DNA of 64,000 nt from Gilliamella sp. Choc5-1 (GTDB lineage Bacteria > Pseudomonadota > Gammaproteobacteria > Enterobacterales > Orbaceae): positions 1-64,000 of the forward strand of contig NZ_LZHH01000116.1 of assembly GCF_001690595.1 (NCBI RefSeq), given 5' to 3'. The notes beneath the pieces are model-generated. The model ran no database searches and was not told the origin of the DNA. It worked only from the letters and a program-made list of their open reading frames with translations. Position numbers and translations under genes: made by a program. Positions within the stretch are counted from its first letter, which is position 1; every line of letters starts with the position of its first letter. This document shows positions 20,614-30,568 of this stretch, in pieces.

Positions 20614-21501
20614 TTATTTAGTAATAAGTTTTAATTCCACAGGAATTTTTGCATCAACTTTTTCACCTTTTATAACTTTATCTGCAATTTCAATACCTAT
20701 TGATCCTATTTTTTCTGGTTGTTGAGCTACAGTTGCAGCCATCTTACCACGTTCAACAGATTTAATGCCATCACCAGTACCATCAAAGCCAACCACTAAA
20801 ATATCATTTCTTCCGGCTGTTTGAATTGCACGCATAGCTCCTAATGCCATTTCATCATTTTCTGCAAATACTGCTTGCACTAAAGGATAAGCAGTCAATA
20901 AATTTTGCATAACATTCATACCTTTAGCTCTATCAAAATCAGCTGGTTGTGCAGTTAAAATAGTAAATTGGTTATCTTTCATTGAATTGGTAAAACCTTC
21001 ACCACGTTCGCGAGAAGCTGAAGTACCAACAATACCTTGTAATTGAATCACCTTTGCACTAGCGCCTAATTTTTGAAAAATAAAATCACCGGCCATTCTA
21101 CCGCCGGAAACATTATCCGAGGCGATATGGCTAATAACATCTCCTTTAACTGATGCACGATCAAGTGTTATAACAGGAATGCCAGCTTTATTTGCAGCAA
21201 GTACTGCATTACCAACAGCCTCAGAATCAGTAGGATTGATAAGAATTACTTTAGTCCCTTTAACAATTGTATCTTCAACATTTGCAAGTTCTTTTGCGGG
21301 ATTATTTTGTGAGTCTAATATCACTAATTCATAATCAAGCTCCTTAGCTTTATTTACTGCACCTTCTTTTAAATTAACGAAAAAAGGATTATTAAGGGTT
21401 GAAACAACTAAAGCTATATTTTCTTTCGCTGAAGCTTGAAAGGCCAAAGAAAAATTTAATGTAATTGCAACAATGGCTGTAAAAATTTTTCCGAATTTCA
21501 T
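20614..21501 (-). CDS. rbsB: Periplasmic D-ribose-binding protein RbsB
   Basis: RbsB has 295 residues with a Sec signal peptide (hydrophobic stretch about 8-22, cleavage near FQASAKE). The two-lobed sugar-binding fold follows: [32 protein letters not shown] and [15 protein letters not shown]. It should deliver ribose to the RbsA/RbsC importer. Both of those genes are disrupted here, so RbsB may only serve chemotaxis or have lost its purpose. The ORF itself is intact. Confidence 0.96.
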   Translation of the reverse strand: MKFGKIFTAIVAITLNFSLAFQASAKENIALVVSTLNNPFFVNLKEGAVNKAKELDYELVILDSQNNPAKELANVEDTIVKGTKVILINPTDSEAVGNAVLAANKAGIPVITLDRASVKGDVISHIASDNVSGGRMAGDFIFQKLGASAKVIQLQGIVGTSASRERGEGFTNSMKDNQFTILTAQPADFDRAKGMNVMQNLLTAYPLVQAVFAENDEMALGAMRAIQTAGRNDILVVGFDGTGDGIKSVERGKMAATVAQQPEKIGSIGIEIADKVIKGEKVDAKIPVELKLITK

Positions 21502-21962
21502 AACTTTCTCCTAAGGTAAAACATCGTGTTTAAAGCAACTATTTATTAGTTTTTTTATCGACTAAAACTGCTAATAAGATAACAACGCCTTTTACTATCA
21601 TTTGGTAATAGGCATCCACTCCCAACATATTTAATCCATTATTTAAAAAGCCTAAGATTAAAGCACCTACTAGTGTTCCGATAATCTTTCCTCTCCCTCC
21701 CGACATACTAGTGCCACCAAGTACAACAGCAGCTATTGCATCCATTTCATAACCTGTACCGGCTGTTGGTTGAGCTGAAGATAACCGTGCTACTTCAATA
21801 GTACTTGCAAGAGCACAAAGCAAGCCACTAATGGCATAAACTATAATTTTTACCTTATCAACATTAATACCTGAAAGACGAGTTGCCGCTTCATTCCCAC
21901 CAAGTGCATAGATATAACGACCCAAGCGAGTATATTTTAATAAGTACCATGCAAAAATAAAA

Positions 21963-23140
21963 TATAGTAGCTTAAACTTAATCTGACAGGCACGTATTAC
22001 TCATCGGCTTTCATTTTAACAAAATGCGTGTCCGATGAGCAAAATAAATTCTCCAATTGCTTTTCCTTAACCAACCCCTTTGCATCATTCCATGTTTGCC
22101 ATGGTGTCTTCCCATAACAATATTTTCCTGAATGCGCTCTTTCTCGATTGTAAAATTCAAGCCATTGCTCAATATCGTTTTGTATTTCACTCAATTGCGT
22201 GTAAATCTTACGTCGAAATAAAATATCATAACATTCTGTTTTCATCGTCTTATGAAATCGCTCACAAATACCGTTTGTTTGTGGGCTGTAGGCTTTGGTC
22301 TTGGTGTGTTCAATATCTTCTAGATTAAGATAAAGTTCATAAGCATGGCTCTCCTTATGGCCATTATATTCCGTCCCTCGGTCGGTAAGAATGCGTAAAA
22401 GTGGCACTTGTTCGTTGTCAAAGAAAGGAAGCACTTTATCATTGAGCATATCGGCAGCAATCAGACTGTTTTTCTCGGTATAGACTTTAGCAAAAGCGAG
22501 TCTGGAATAGGTATCAATAAATGTTTGTTGGTATATTTTCCCTATGCCTTTAATGTGTCCTACATAATAGGTATCTTGTGCACATAAATAACCCGGATGA
22601 TGTGTCTCAATTTTACCATGCGCTTCTTTTGATGCTTTGGCTTTTTCAAGGGCCTGTAATTGATTTTCCGTGAGCACACATCCTTCTTGTGCCACTTTGG
22701 TTTCTAGGGCTATTAAGCGTTTTTTAAAACTTTCTAAATCATGACGTAGCCAAATAGAGCGTACACCACTCCCTGACACCATGATGCCTTCTTGGCGGAG
22801 TTGATTGGCAACTCGATGTTGCCCATAAGCTGGATATTCATAAGCCATATTGACAACGGCTTGTTCTATATGTGGCTCTACCCGATTTTTTTCGATAGGC
22901 TTTTTACGACTGATTTCTTGAAGCGCAAGCTCACCACCTTGCCCATACAGTTTTTTAAAGTGATAATAGCTATCTCAACTGTATCCCATGACTTTGCAAG
23001 CTTGTTGAACGTTACCGAGTTGTTTAGCTAATTCTAAAAGTCCTAATTTAGGTTTAATAATTTTGGCAGTTTGATTCATTTCTGACTCTCCTTTTGTGTT
23101 ATAAAATAACTTAAACGTCAGATTAAGTAAAGACTATTAC
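21963..23140 (-). mobile_element. IS481-family insertion sequence (1178 bp) in rbsC
   Basis: The element is flanked by the direct duplication AAATAAAA (21955-21962 and 23141-23148). Its ends are imperfect inverted repeats sharing ACTTAATCTGAC, with TATAGTAG-like outer bases. It carries one leftward transposase gene that contains a nonsense codon. A degraded copy of its end lies near 0.5-0.75 kb, so the family has been active in this genome before. Confidence 0.92.
21997..23079 (-). pseudogene. IS481-family transposase with an internal stop
   Basis: Read from ATG at 23079, the ORF gives MNQTAKIIKPKLGLLELAKQ, then GNVQQACKVMGYS, and hits TGA at 22975-22977. The frame continues DSYYHFKKLYGQGGELAL to the end. 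Family members have Arg here (MGYSRDSYY), so a CGA to TGA change is likely. The catalytic residues remain downstream (AQDTYYVGH, LTDRGTEYNG, NGICERFHKTM). Without readthrough, translation from an internal start would lack the N-terminal DNA-binding helix-turn-helix. Confidence 0.88.
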
Positions 23141-23661
23141 AAATAAAAACAATAATCATGATTAATATTGGCACAGGAATTCCTAACACTCGACCAAATG
23201 CAACCCATTCAAATAATTCAGAATTATCATTACTACCAGTAGAAATAGGACTACCTTTAGTATAGACCTGTGTTATTCCTCGTAGGATAAGCATCATAAC
23301 TAAGGTAGCAATAAAAGCTTGAAGTTTTCCTTTGGCTATAATAATCCCTGAAAAGGCGCCCAATAACCAACCTAAAGCTAGAGAAACAAAAATAGCAATA
23401 AAAGGTGAAATATCTACCCCAATTATAGAAGCAGCAATTGCACCAGTTAAAGCAAATATTGATCCCACACTTAAATCAATTCCAGAAGTTAAAATAACTA
23501 GAGTCATTCCAACAGCAATAACCGCATTAATTGAAGTTTGCTGTAATATATTGAAAAAATTATTTAACGTAAAAAAGTTATCATTTAAACAAGAAACAAT
23601 AGCAATTAAAACCAGTAAAGTAATCAAGGACTTTTGTTCAATTAATATGTTCTTAAATGTT

Positions 23662-25175
23662 TTATTTTGCAACATCAGTGTTCTCCTGTATTTTTCCAAC
23701 GGCTGCTGCCATAAGTTTTTCTTGTGTTGCCTCACAACTTAAAAAGTGCCCTGTTACTCTTCCTTCATGGATAACTAAAATACGATCACTCATACCAAGT
23801 ATTTCTGGCATATCTGATGAAACTAAAATGACACTCAAACCTTGTTGTTTAAATTGATTAACGAGTTGATAAATCTCCTTTTTAGCCCCGACGTCTACCC
23901 CTCGAGTCGGTTCATCTAAAATTAATATATTTGGACGAGTCATTAAACCTTTGGCAATAGCAACTTTTTGTTGATTACCACCAGATAAGAAACCGATTGT
24001 TTGATTGATTGATGGTGTTTTAATATTAAATAATTCTATAAAGTCATTAACTACATCTTGTTCTTCAGTTAACCGCAGTTTATTAAATTTGCTAATAAAA
24101 TAATTTAGGGCATTAAGTGACATATTCTCTTTCACTGACATACCTAAAATTAATCCATCTTTTTTACGATCTTCAGAAATATAAACAATACCATTTGTTA
24201 AACCTTCACGAGGTGAACCGATTTTAATTGATTTATCATTTAGAATAATTTCACCTAACTTTGCAGGGTTAGCACCATAAATCATTTTCATTAATTCAGT
24301 TCTTCCAGACCCCATTAAACCAGAAATACCAAGTATTTCGCCTTCATGAAGACTAAAACTAATATCATTTACCCCCACTCCATTTAGATTTTTAACTTCT
24401 AATGCAATGTTACCTCTCGGTACATTAATTCTTGGATATTGTTCTTGAAGCTTCCGACCAACCATCATTTCAATTAAAGTATCTTCATTTAATTGATCAA
24501 TTTTTTTTCACCAACAAATTGCCCGTCACGCAACACTGTCACTTCGTCACAAATTTCAAAAATCTCTTTTAATCGATGTGATATATAAACCACACCACCC
24601 TTTTGTTTTTTAAGTTTATTTATTACTTTAAAAAGAGAAACTGTTTCAGTATCCGTAAGCGCATCGGTAGGTTCATCCATAATAATTACTTTGGAATTAA
24701 AGCTAAGAACTTTAGCTATTTCAACCATTTGCGGCTCACCAATAGATAAGTCACTAATTAAACGACGACTATCATAATCTAGGTGAAGTTCGGCGAGTAA
24801 TTTATCAGCTTGTGCATACGTTTTTTTCCAATCTATACAACCAAATTTATTGGTGAATTCACGCCCTAAAAATATATTTTCGGCAATACTAAGTTGTGGA
24901 ATTAAATTTAATTCTTGATGGACAATACCTATCCCTGCTTCTTGTGAAGATTTAGGTCCATAAAAGTTAACTTTATTTCCTAAATAAATAATTTCACCTT
25001 CATCTTTTTGATAAATTCCTGTTAAAACTTTCATTAAAGTTGATTTACCTGCACCATTTTCACCAATTAAAGCCATTACTTGGCCGGCACGTACAGTTAA
25101 ATTAACTCCTGAAAGAGCTTTTACACCAGGAAAAGATTTGTGAATATTTATAAGCTGTAAAAGATTATCGTACAT
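23662..25175 (-). pseudogene. rbsA: Ribose ABC transporter ATPase RbsA, frameshifted in poly-A
   Basis: RbsA has two ABC modules. The first half starts [20 protein letters not shown], has Walker [10 protein letters not shown] and signature [13 protein letters not shown], and stops after GEKKLIN (228 residues). The second half carries [21 protein letters not shown] and [15 protein letters not shown]. The break falls in an A8 tract (24501-24508). A ninth A would restore [15 protein letters not shown], as in E. coli RbsA. It is a one-base deletion, a sequencing error or a slippage site. All other motifs are intact. Confidence 0.9.
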
Positions 25176-25208
25176 AAATCACTCATTATTTATCTTTATA
25201 ACAGAGGT

Positions 25209-25628
25209 TTAAAAAATAACACCAGACTGTAAAATTATGTTAGAAAATGGAGAACATTCACCGGTTCGAATAACAGCTTTACAGTAATGAGTTTGAAGTT
25301 TTAATTTTTCATGACTGACATAAATAATTTCAATACTTTTATTTTGAGTTTTTTCAAGGTTCCTAATTTGTTCTAGTATTATCTTATGCATTTCACAATT
25401 TTTTTTAATAATCTCTTCAGCTAATATCACTTTTTCAATCTGCATTTCTTGCGATACTGCTTGAAAAACTTGAATAAATGATGGTATACCGTAAGTCACC
25501 GCTAAATCGATACGTTGAATATCGCTAGCAATTGGTAAACCTACATCACCTATCGCAATTTGATCTGTATGCCCCATTTTGGATAAGACTTGAATAATTT
25601 CAGAATTAAACAATTGACCTTTATACAT
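25209..25628 (-). CDS. rbsD: D-ribose pyranase
   Basis: RbsD interconverts the pyranose and furanose forms of ribose, supplying furanose to ribokinase. The chosen ATG (MYKGQLFNSEI) follows AAGGATT and gives 139 residues, equal to E. coli; an upstream in-frame start would add 12 unrelated residues. Family features are GHTDQIAIGDVGLPI near the start and the C-terminal AVIRTGECSPFSNIIL. It is the first gene of rbsDACBKR and lies just downstream of the RbsR-type operator. Confidence 0.96.
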   Translation of the reverse strand: MYKGQLFNSEIIQVLSKMGHTDQIAIGDVGLPIASDIQRIDLAVTYGIPSFIQVFQAVSQEMQIEKVILAEEIIKKNCEMHKIILEQIRNLEKTQNKSIEIIYVSHEKLKLQTHYCKAVIRTGECSPFSNIILQSGVIF

Positions 25629-25663
25629 AATATAATCCTTGGATAGTTGAATAAAAACTAACA

Positions 25664-25677
25664 TCGAAACGTTTCGA
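25664..25677. promoter_or_regulatory. RbsR operator upstream of rbsD
   Basis: The perfect palindrome TCGAAACGTTTCGA is a LacI-family operator, nearly the core of the E. coli RbsR site (GCGAAACGTTTCGC). It lies 35 bases upstream of the rbsD start. Confidence 0.85.
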
Positions 25678-25728
25678 CAGTTATCTTCTACTGGATAAAT
25701 CTTGGTTGCAATATATAAAAATAAAACT

Positions 25729-25744
25729 TGTGATCTAGATCAAT
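25729..25744. promoter_or_regulatory. CRP-like site of the ribose operon
   Basis: TGTGATCTAGATCAAT matches the TGTGA-N6-TCACA consensus with a full left half and a partial right half. Its centre is 66 bp upstream of the operator centre, the usual layout for cAMP-CRP activation of rbs. This implies catabolite control of the operon. Confidence 0.6.
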
Positions 25745-25977
25745 ATGAAATGATTCAGCTAAAAATACCGTTTTTGAAAATTTATATTATGTAGGGCAAC
25801 CATGATAGCTTGTTTGATTACTATACAATTCCCATATATAAATAAAAATTAAATCATTCCTGATTGATAAAGAATAATTTTATAGAACCTAAAAAACTTA
25901 TCAGTATATTGGTAATGAATTTTGAGTAAATGTTTGCTAGAATATAGTGATTTTTAAATTATTATCTGGAGAATTTT

Positions 25978-26721
25978 ATGGCAGGTCATAGTAAATGGGC
26001 CAATACGAAACACCGCAAAGCTGCACAAGACGCTAAACGGGGTAAAATATTTACCAAAATTATTCGTGAATTAGTAACCGCAGCAAAACTAGGTGGGGGC
26101 GATCCAGCGTCAAATCCACGATTAAGAGCCGCAATGGATAAAGCATTATCGAATAATATGACTCGAGACACAATGAATCGAGCTGTTGCCCGTGGTGTTG
26201 GTGGTGAAGATGACAGCAACATGGAAACAATCATTTATGAAGGTTACGGGCCAGCTGGTACAGCTGTGATGGTAGAATGCCTAAGCGACAATCGCAATCG
26301 TACCGTATCAGAAGTGCGCCACGCGTTTACAAAAACAGGTGGTAACTTAGGTACTGATGGTTCTGTTTCATATCTATTCACCAAAAAAGGCGTTATTTCA
26401 TATCCAACAGGAACTAATGAAGACCAAGTTATGGATGCAGCGCTTGAAGCAGGAGCTGACGACGTTGTGACTTATGATGATGGTGCAATTGATGTATTTA
26501 CTACACCTGAATCATTTGGTGAAGTCAAAGATGCACTTGATGCTGCAGGATTAATTGCTGAATCAGCAGAAGTTTCTATGATTCCAGCAACCAAAGTTGA
26601 TCTTGATATTGAATCAGCGCCAAAATTATTACGTTTAATTGATATGCTTGAAGATTGTGACGATGTTCAAGAAGTTTATCATAATGGTGAAGTCTCTGAT
26701 GAGGTTGCCGCAACACTCTAA
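25978..26721 (+). CDS. yebC: YebC/PmpR family protein
   Basis: This 247-residue cytoplasmic protein of the TACO1/YebC family has the signature start [20 protein letters not shown] and the central [20 protein letters not shown]. The family has been described as transcriptional regulators and, more recently, as aids to translation of proline-rich stretches. GGAG precedes the ATG. Its stop overlaps the ruvC start (TAATG), so the two are translationally coupled, as in Enterobacteria. Confidence 0.97.
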   Translation: MAGHSKWANTKHRKAAQDAKRGKIFTKIIRELVTAAKLGGGDPASNPRLRAAMDKALSNNMTRDTMNRAVARGVGGEDDSNMETIIYEGYGPAGTAVMVECLSDNRNRTVSEVRHAFTKTGGNLGTDGSVSYLFTKKGVISYPTGTNEDQVMDAALEAGADDVVTYDDGAIDVFTTPESFGEVKDALDAAGLIAESAEVSMIPATKVDLDIESAPKLLRLIDMLEDCDDVQEVYHNGEVSDEVAATL

Positions 26722-27209
26722 TGGCCATTATTCTTGGCATTGATCCAGGCTCTCGTTTGACGGGTTATGGTGTAATCCATCAAGCGGGGCGTCAACTTAC
26801 CTATCTTGGCAGTGGTTGTATTCGAACAGCTGTTGATGATTTGCCTACTCGGTTAAAGCGGGTATACGCCGGTGTCAGTGAAATTATTTTACAATTCCAA
26901 CCAGATATGTTTGCCATTGAACAAGTTTTTATGGCTCGCAATGCTGACTCAGCATTAAAACTAGGCCAAGCAAGGGGAGCTGCAATTGTCGCAGCAGTAA
27001 ATAGTAATTTACCTGTTTTTGAATATGCGGCACGTTTAGTAAAACAATGTGTAGTGGGAACAGGCGCTGCTGATAAAAAACAAGTGCAACATATGGTAAA
27101 GTTATTATTAAAATTACCTGCTAGTCCTCAAGCTGATGCAGCAGACGCATTAGCTATAGCAATCACTCATGCTCACAGCTGCCAACAGCGAATACACTCT
27201 CGTAAGTAA
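26721..27209 (+). CDS. ruvC: Crossover junction endodeoxyribonuclease RuvC
   Basis: RuvC resolves Holliday junctions as a dimer with RuvAB. The 162 residues are slightly shorter than E. coli (173) at the C-terminus. The four acidic catalytic residues are in [16 protein letters not shown] and [10 protein letters not shown]. It follows yebC directly; ruvA and ruvB are not adjacent here. A strong terminator lies 37 bases past the stop. Confidence 0.97.
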   Translation: MAIILGIDPGSRLTGYGVIHQAGRQLTYLGSGCIRTAVDDLPTRLKRVYAGVSEIILQFQPDMFAIEQVFMARNADSALKLGQARGAAIVAAVNSNLPVFEYAARLVKQCVVGTGAADKKQVQHMVKLLLKLPASPQADAADALAIAITHAHSCQQRIHSRK

Positions 27210-27246
27210 AATAACCATATCATTTTAATAATAAATATCTATAAAC

Positions 27247-27276
27247 AAAAATGCACCACTAAGTTGGTGCATTTTT
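27247..27276. terminator. Bidirectional terminator between ruvC and the RND pump
   Basis: AAAATGCACCA pairs with TGGTGCATTTTT around CTAAGT, with T and A tracts on both sides. It serves ruvC and possibly the convergent pump gene. Confidence 0.8.
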
Positions 27277-27351
27277 ATCTATTAATATCTTAATCTTCAA
27301 TGCATTAGCTATATAATCTAACTCATGCATATAAAACCAATTATTCAGACT

Positions 27352-30300
27352 TTATTTTGAACGGTTTGCTAGCAATACCACTTTATTTTTATGTTTAGTA
27401 AATAGTTTTGTAATAAACAAAAAGAATAGCGGCACATAAAATATGGTTAAAAACGTTGCCGTTAACATACCACCAATTACACCAGTACCTACCGCATTTT
27501 GGCTAGCAGAACCAGCACCGCTATTTAATGCTAGTGGTAATACCCCTAAAATAAAGGCAAACGAAGTCATTAAAATCGGGCGTAGGCGCAGACGACAAGC
27601 TTCAAGTGTAGCATCAATCAATGATTTACCCTCTTTTTCCAAAGCATCTTTGGCAAATTCTACAATCAATATAGCATTTTTAGCAGATAATCCCATTGTC
27701 GTTAATAGTCCTACAATAAAGTAAATATCGTTATCAAGCCCTCTAAACATAGTTGCAAATACTGTACCTAAAATCCCAAGAGGAATAACAAATAAGATCG
27801 AAATTGGCACTGTCCAACTTTCATACAATGCTGCTAATGATAAAAATACAACAATAATCGAAATAATGTAAAGAGTTGTTGTTTGTGAACCTGTTTGACG
27901 TTCTTGATAAGATATACCTGTCCAGTCAAAAGTAAATCCTTTTGGCAAATTTTGGGACAACTCTTCCATCACGGCCATTGCTTGTCCAGAGCTTAGACCT
28001 GGAGCGGCTGAACCGCTTATCTCCATTGCTGCCACACCATCATAACGAACCAGTGAAGGAGAGCCATAAGTTTTTGTCGTAGTAGCAAATGCATCATATG
28101 GAACCATCTCACCATTTTTATTTTTAACATGCCAATAGCTAAAATCATCTGGTAGCATACGATATGGTGCATCAGATTGTAAGTATACTTTTTTAACTCG
28201 GCTATTATAAACAAAATCGTCAATATAAGCAGAACCTAAAGCTGTGGACAATACAGTATTTACTGAATTTACCGAAACGCCAAGTGCTTGTGCTGCTTCA
28301 AAATCAACATTAATTTTGTACTGTGGAACATCTAGCATACTTCCTGGTCTAACTTGTTGCAGTTTTGGGTGATGAGAAGCTTGCCCCAACATTTGGAAAA
28401 ATGCACCTACCAAAGCATCATGACCATAACTAGCCGTATCTTTCAGCACATAAGAAAAACCATCGGTCATACCTAATGCAGGTACTGCAGGCAAATTGGC
28501 AATAATGACTCGTCCTTCAGTTATAGTAGAAGCAAATTCCTTACCACTTTTAACTAACGAATTAATTTTTTGATCAGCTCGTTTACGCTTATCCCAATCG
28601 TTTAATCGAATAAAACCCATCCCCATATTTTGCCCACGACCAATAGGGCTAAAGCCGGAAACGGTAAAAATTTCTTTAACAGAATCAGCTTTTTCCTTTG
28701 TATAATAATCAGCTGTTTTATTTAATACTGACTTTGTTTGTTCTAATGTCGAACCTGATGGCAATTCAACAATAACAAAAAGAACCCCCTGATCTTCATT
28801 TGGTAAAAAGCCTGTAGGTAAACGATTAAATCCGAATAATACTGCAACCAATATTAAAGCATAACAAACAAAAGCAATGATTGGGTTACGAATAACTTTA
28901 ATAACACCCTTTTCATAAGAACGTAAACTTTTATCATAAAAACTATTAAACCATTTAAAGAAAGCTTTAGTTCCTTTTGAACTCCAACTAAATGGCGGTA
29001 CTGATTCTAATTTTTCGCCCAATGAAATTTTTCTAATTTTACTTTTAGATGGAGCTTTCAAAATCTGCACACAAAGAGCAGGTGTTAATACAATAGCCAT
29101 CAATACTGATAACCCCATTGCTGTTACAATGGTAATTGAAAACTGGCGGTAAATTCCACCTGCAGCACCACCATAAAATGCCATCGGCACAAATACAGCA
29201 GATAATACAACCGCAATACCTATTAATGCCGAAGTAATTTGCTCCATCGACTTAACGGTTGCATCATAAGGTGATAAACCTTCATCATGCATAATACGTT
29301 CAACGTTCTCTATAACAACTATTGCATCATCCACCAACAAGCCAATGGCAAGTACCATTGCAAACATAGATAAGGTATTAATGGTGAATCCACAAATATA
29401 AAGAATTGCAAATGTCCCTAATAGTACGACAGGTACAGTAATAGTCGGTATAAGTGTAGAACGAAGATTTTGTAAAAACACATACATTACAATAACAACC
29501 AAAATAATTGCTTCAATTAACGTATGAATTACATTACTAATCGACAATTTAACAAATGGAGTTGTATCGTATGGAAAATCATATTTAATATCTTCTGGGA
29601 AGATTTTAGATAATTCTTCTAGTTTTTTATCTACCTTATCTGACGTATCTAATTGGTTAGCTCCTGTAGCTAAATATATTCCAAGACCAGCTGACGCTTT
29701 ACCATCATAATAAGAAATAAAGTTATAATCAGACGCACCAATTTCAACCGTTGCTATATCTTTTAATAAAAGATTAGAACCATCGGTATTTACACGCACT
29801 AAAATATTTTGGAATTGCTCGGGTGTTTTTAAACGTGATTGAGCAGTAATTGTCGCATTGAGTTCTTGTCCATCAGTTGTTGGTAAGGCACCTAATTGCC
29901 CTGCTGTTACTTGCGCATTTTGCGCTTGAATAGCTGCAATGATTTCTTCAATTGATAAATTAAAATAGGTCAATTTATTTGGATCAAGCCAAATACGCAT
30001 TGCATACTCAGAACCAAATAATTGAGTATCGCCAACACCTTGTACACGTCGAATCTGATCTTGCACAGTTGAATAAACAAAGTCAGCAATATCTGCTTGT
30101 GTTTTTTGAGGATTTGTTGAATAAAAGCCTACAACCTTTAAAAAGTTAGTATTATTTTTAGCTACTGAAACACCATTTTTTTGTACACTTTCAGGTAAAC
30201 GAGATTTTATACTCTCTACTTTATTTAATACTTGTACTTGCGCAAAATCTGGACTCGTACCTGGTGAGAAGGTTAACGTTGTTTGAACCACACCTTGTGC

Positions 30301-30549
30301 ACTACTGGTTGATTTCATGTATATTAAATTATCAAGTCCAGTTAAATTCTGTTCAATCAATTGAGTAACAGTATTTTCAATAGTTTGCGCATCGGCTCCT
30401 GGGTAAGCAGCACTAACAGTTACAGCAGGCGGGGCTATATCAGGATACTGCTCAACAGCCAGTAGCTTTATACATAAAGCCCCCCCCAGCATCATCATGA
30501 TAGCAATTACCCAAGCGAAAACAGGTCTATCAATAAAAAACTTAGCCAT
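27352..30549 (-). CDS. acrB: RND multidrug efflux pump subunit, AcrB type
   Basis: This 1065-residue inner-membrane proton/drug antiporter belongs to the HAE1 RND family. It begins MAKFFIDRPVFAWVIAIMMM and has the usual twelve transmembrane helices with two large periplasmic loops. The paired proton-relay aspartates are in GLLVDDAIVVIENVERI. It lies 19 bp after the periplasmic adaptor gene. An outer-membrane TolC-like partner is not in the window. Close paralogues (AcrF, MexB type) cannot be separated by sequence reading, so the symbol is by similarity. Confidence 0.9.
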   Translation of the reverse strand: MAKFFIDRPVFAWVIAIMMMLGGALCIKLLAVEQYPDIAPPAVTVSAAYPGADAQTIENTVTQLIEQNLTGLDNLIYMKSTSSAQGVVQTTLTFSPGTSPDFAQVQVLNKVESIKSRLPESVQKNGVSVAKNNTNFLKVVGFYSTNPQKTQADIADFVYSTVQDQIRRVQGVGDTQLFGSEYAMRIWLDPNKLTYFNLSIEEIIAAIQAQNAQVTAGQLGALPTTDGQELNATITAQSRLKTPEQFQNILVRVNTDGSNLLLKDIATVEIGASDYNFISYYDGKASAGLGIYLATGANQLDTSDKVDKKLEELSKIFPEDIKYDFPYDTTPFVKLSISNVIHTLIEAIILVVIVMYVFLQNLRSTLIPTITVPVVLLGTFAILYICGFTINTLSMFAMVLAIGLLVDDAIVVIENVERIMHDEGLSPYDATVKSMEQITSALIGIAVVLSAVFVPMAFYGGAAGGIYRQFSITIVTAMGLSVLMAIVLTPALCVQILKAPSKSKIRKISLGEKLESVPPFSWSSKGTKAFFKWFNSFYDKSLRSYEKGVIKVIRNPIIAFVCYALILVAVLFGFNRLPTGFLPNEDQGVLFVIVELPSGSTLEQTKSVLNKTADYYTKEKADSVKEIFTVSGFSPIGRGQNMGMGFIRLNDWDKRKRADQKINSLVKSGKEFASTITEGRVIIANLPAVPALGMTDGFSYVLKDTASYGHDALVGAFFQMLGQASHHPKLQQVRPGSMLDVPQYKINVDFEAAQALGVSVNSVNTVLSTALGSAYIDDFVYNSRVKKVYLQSDAPYRMLPDDFSYWHVKNKNGEMVPYDAFATTTKTYGSPSLVRYDGVAAMEISGSAAPGLSSGQAMAVMEELSQNLPKGFTFDWTGISYQERQTGSQTTTLYIISIIVVFLSLAALYESWTVPISILFVIPLGILGTVFATMFRGLDNDIYFIVGLLTTMGLSAKNAILIVEFAKDALEKEGKSLIDATLEACRLRLRPILMTSFAFILGVLPLALNSGAGSASQNAVGTGVIGGMLTATFLTIFYVPLFFLFITKLFTKHKNKVVLLANRSK

Positions 30550-30568
30550 AATTCAATCTACCCCTGTT

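Larger units (their letters stand above)
21539..23675 (-). pseudogene. rbsC: Ribose ABC permease RbsC, interrupted by an IS481-family element
   Basis: The N-terminal part begins at the ATG at 23675, preceded by AGGAGA, and overlaps rbsA by 14 bases. It runs to PVPILIMIIVFI. The C-terminal part resumes with AWYLLKYTRLGRYIYALGG and continues to the stop. Joining the parts at one copy of the 8-bp AAATAAAA duplication restores an E. coli-like RbsC. No other lesion is visible in the two halves, so the insertion is probably recent. Without the permease the ribose importer cannot assemble. Confidence 0.95.
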
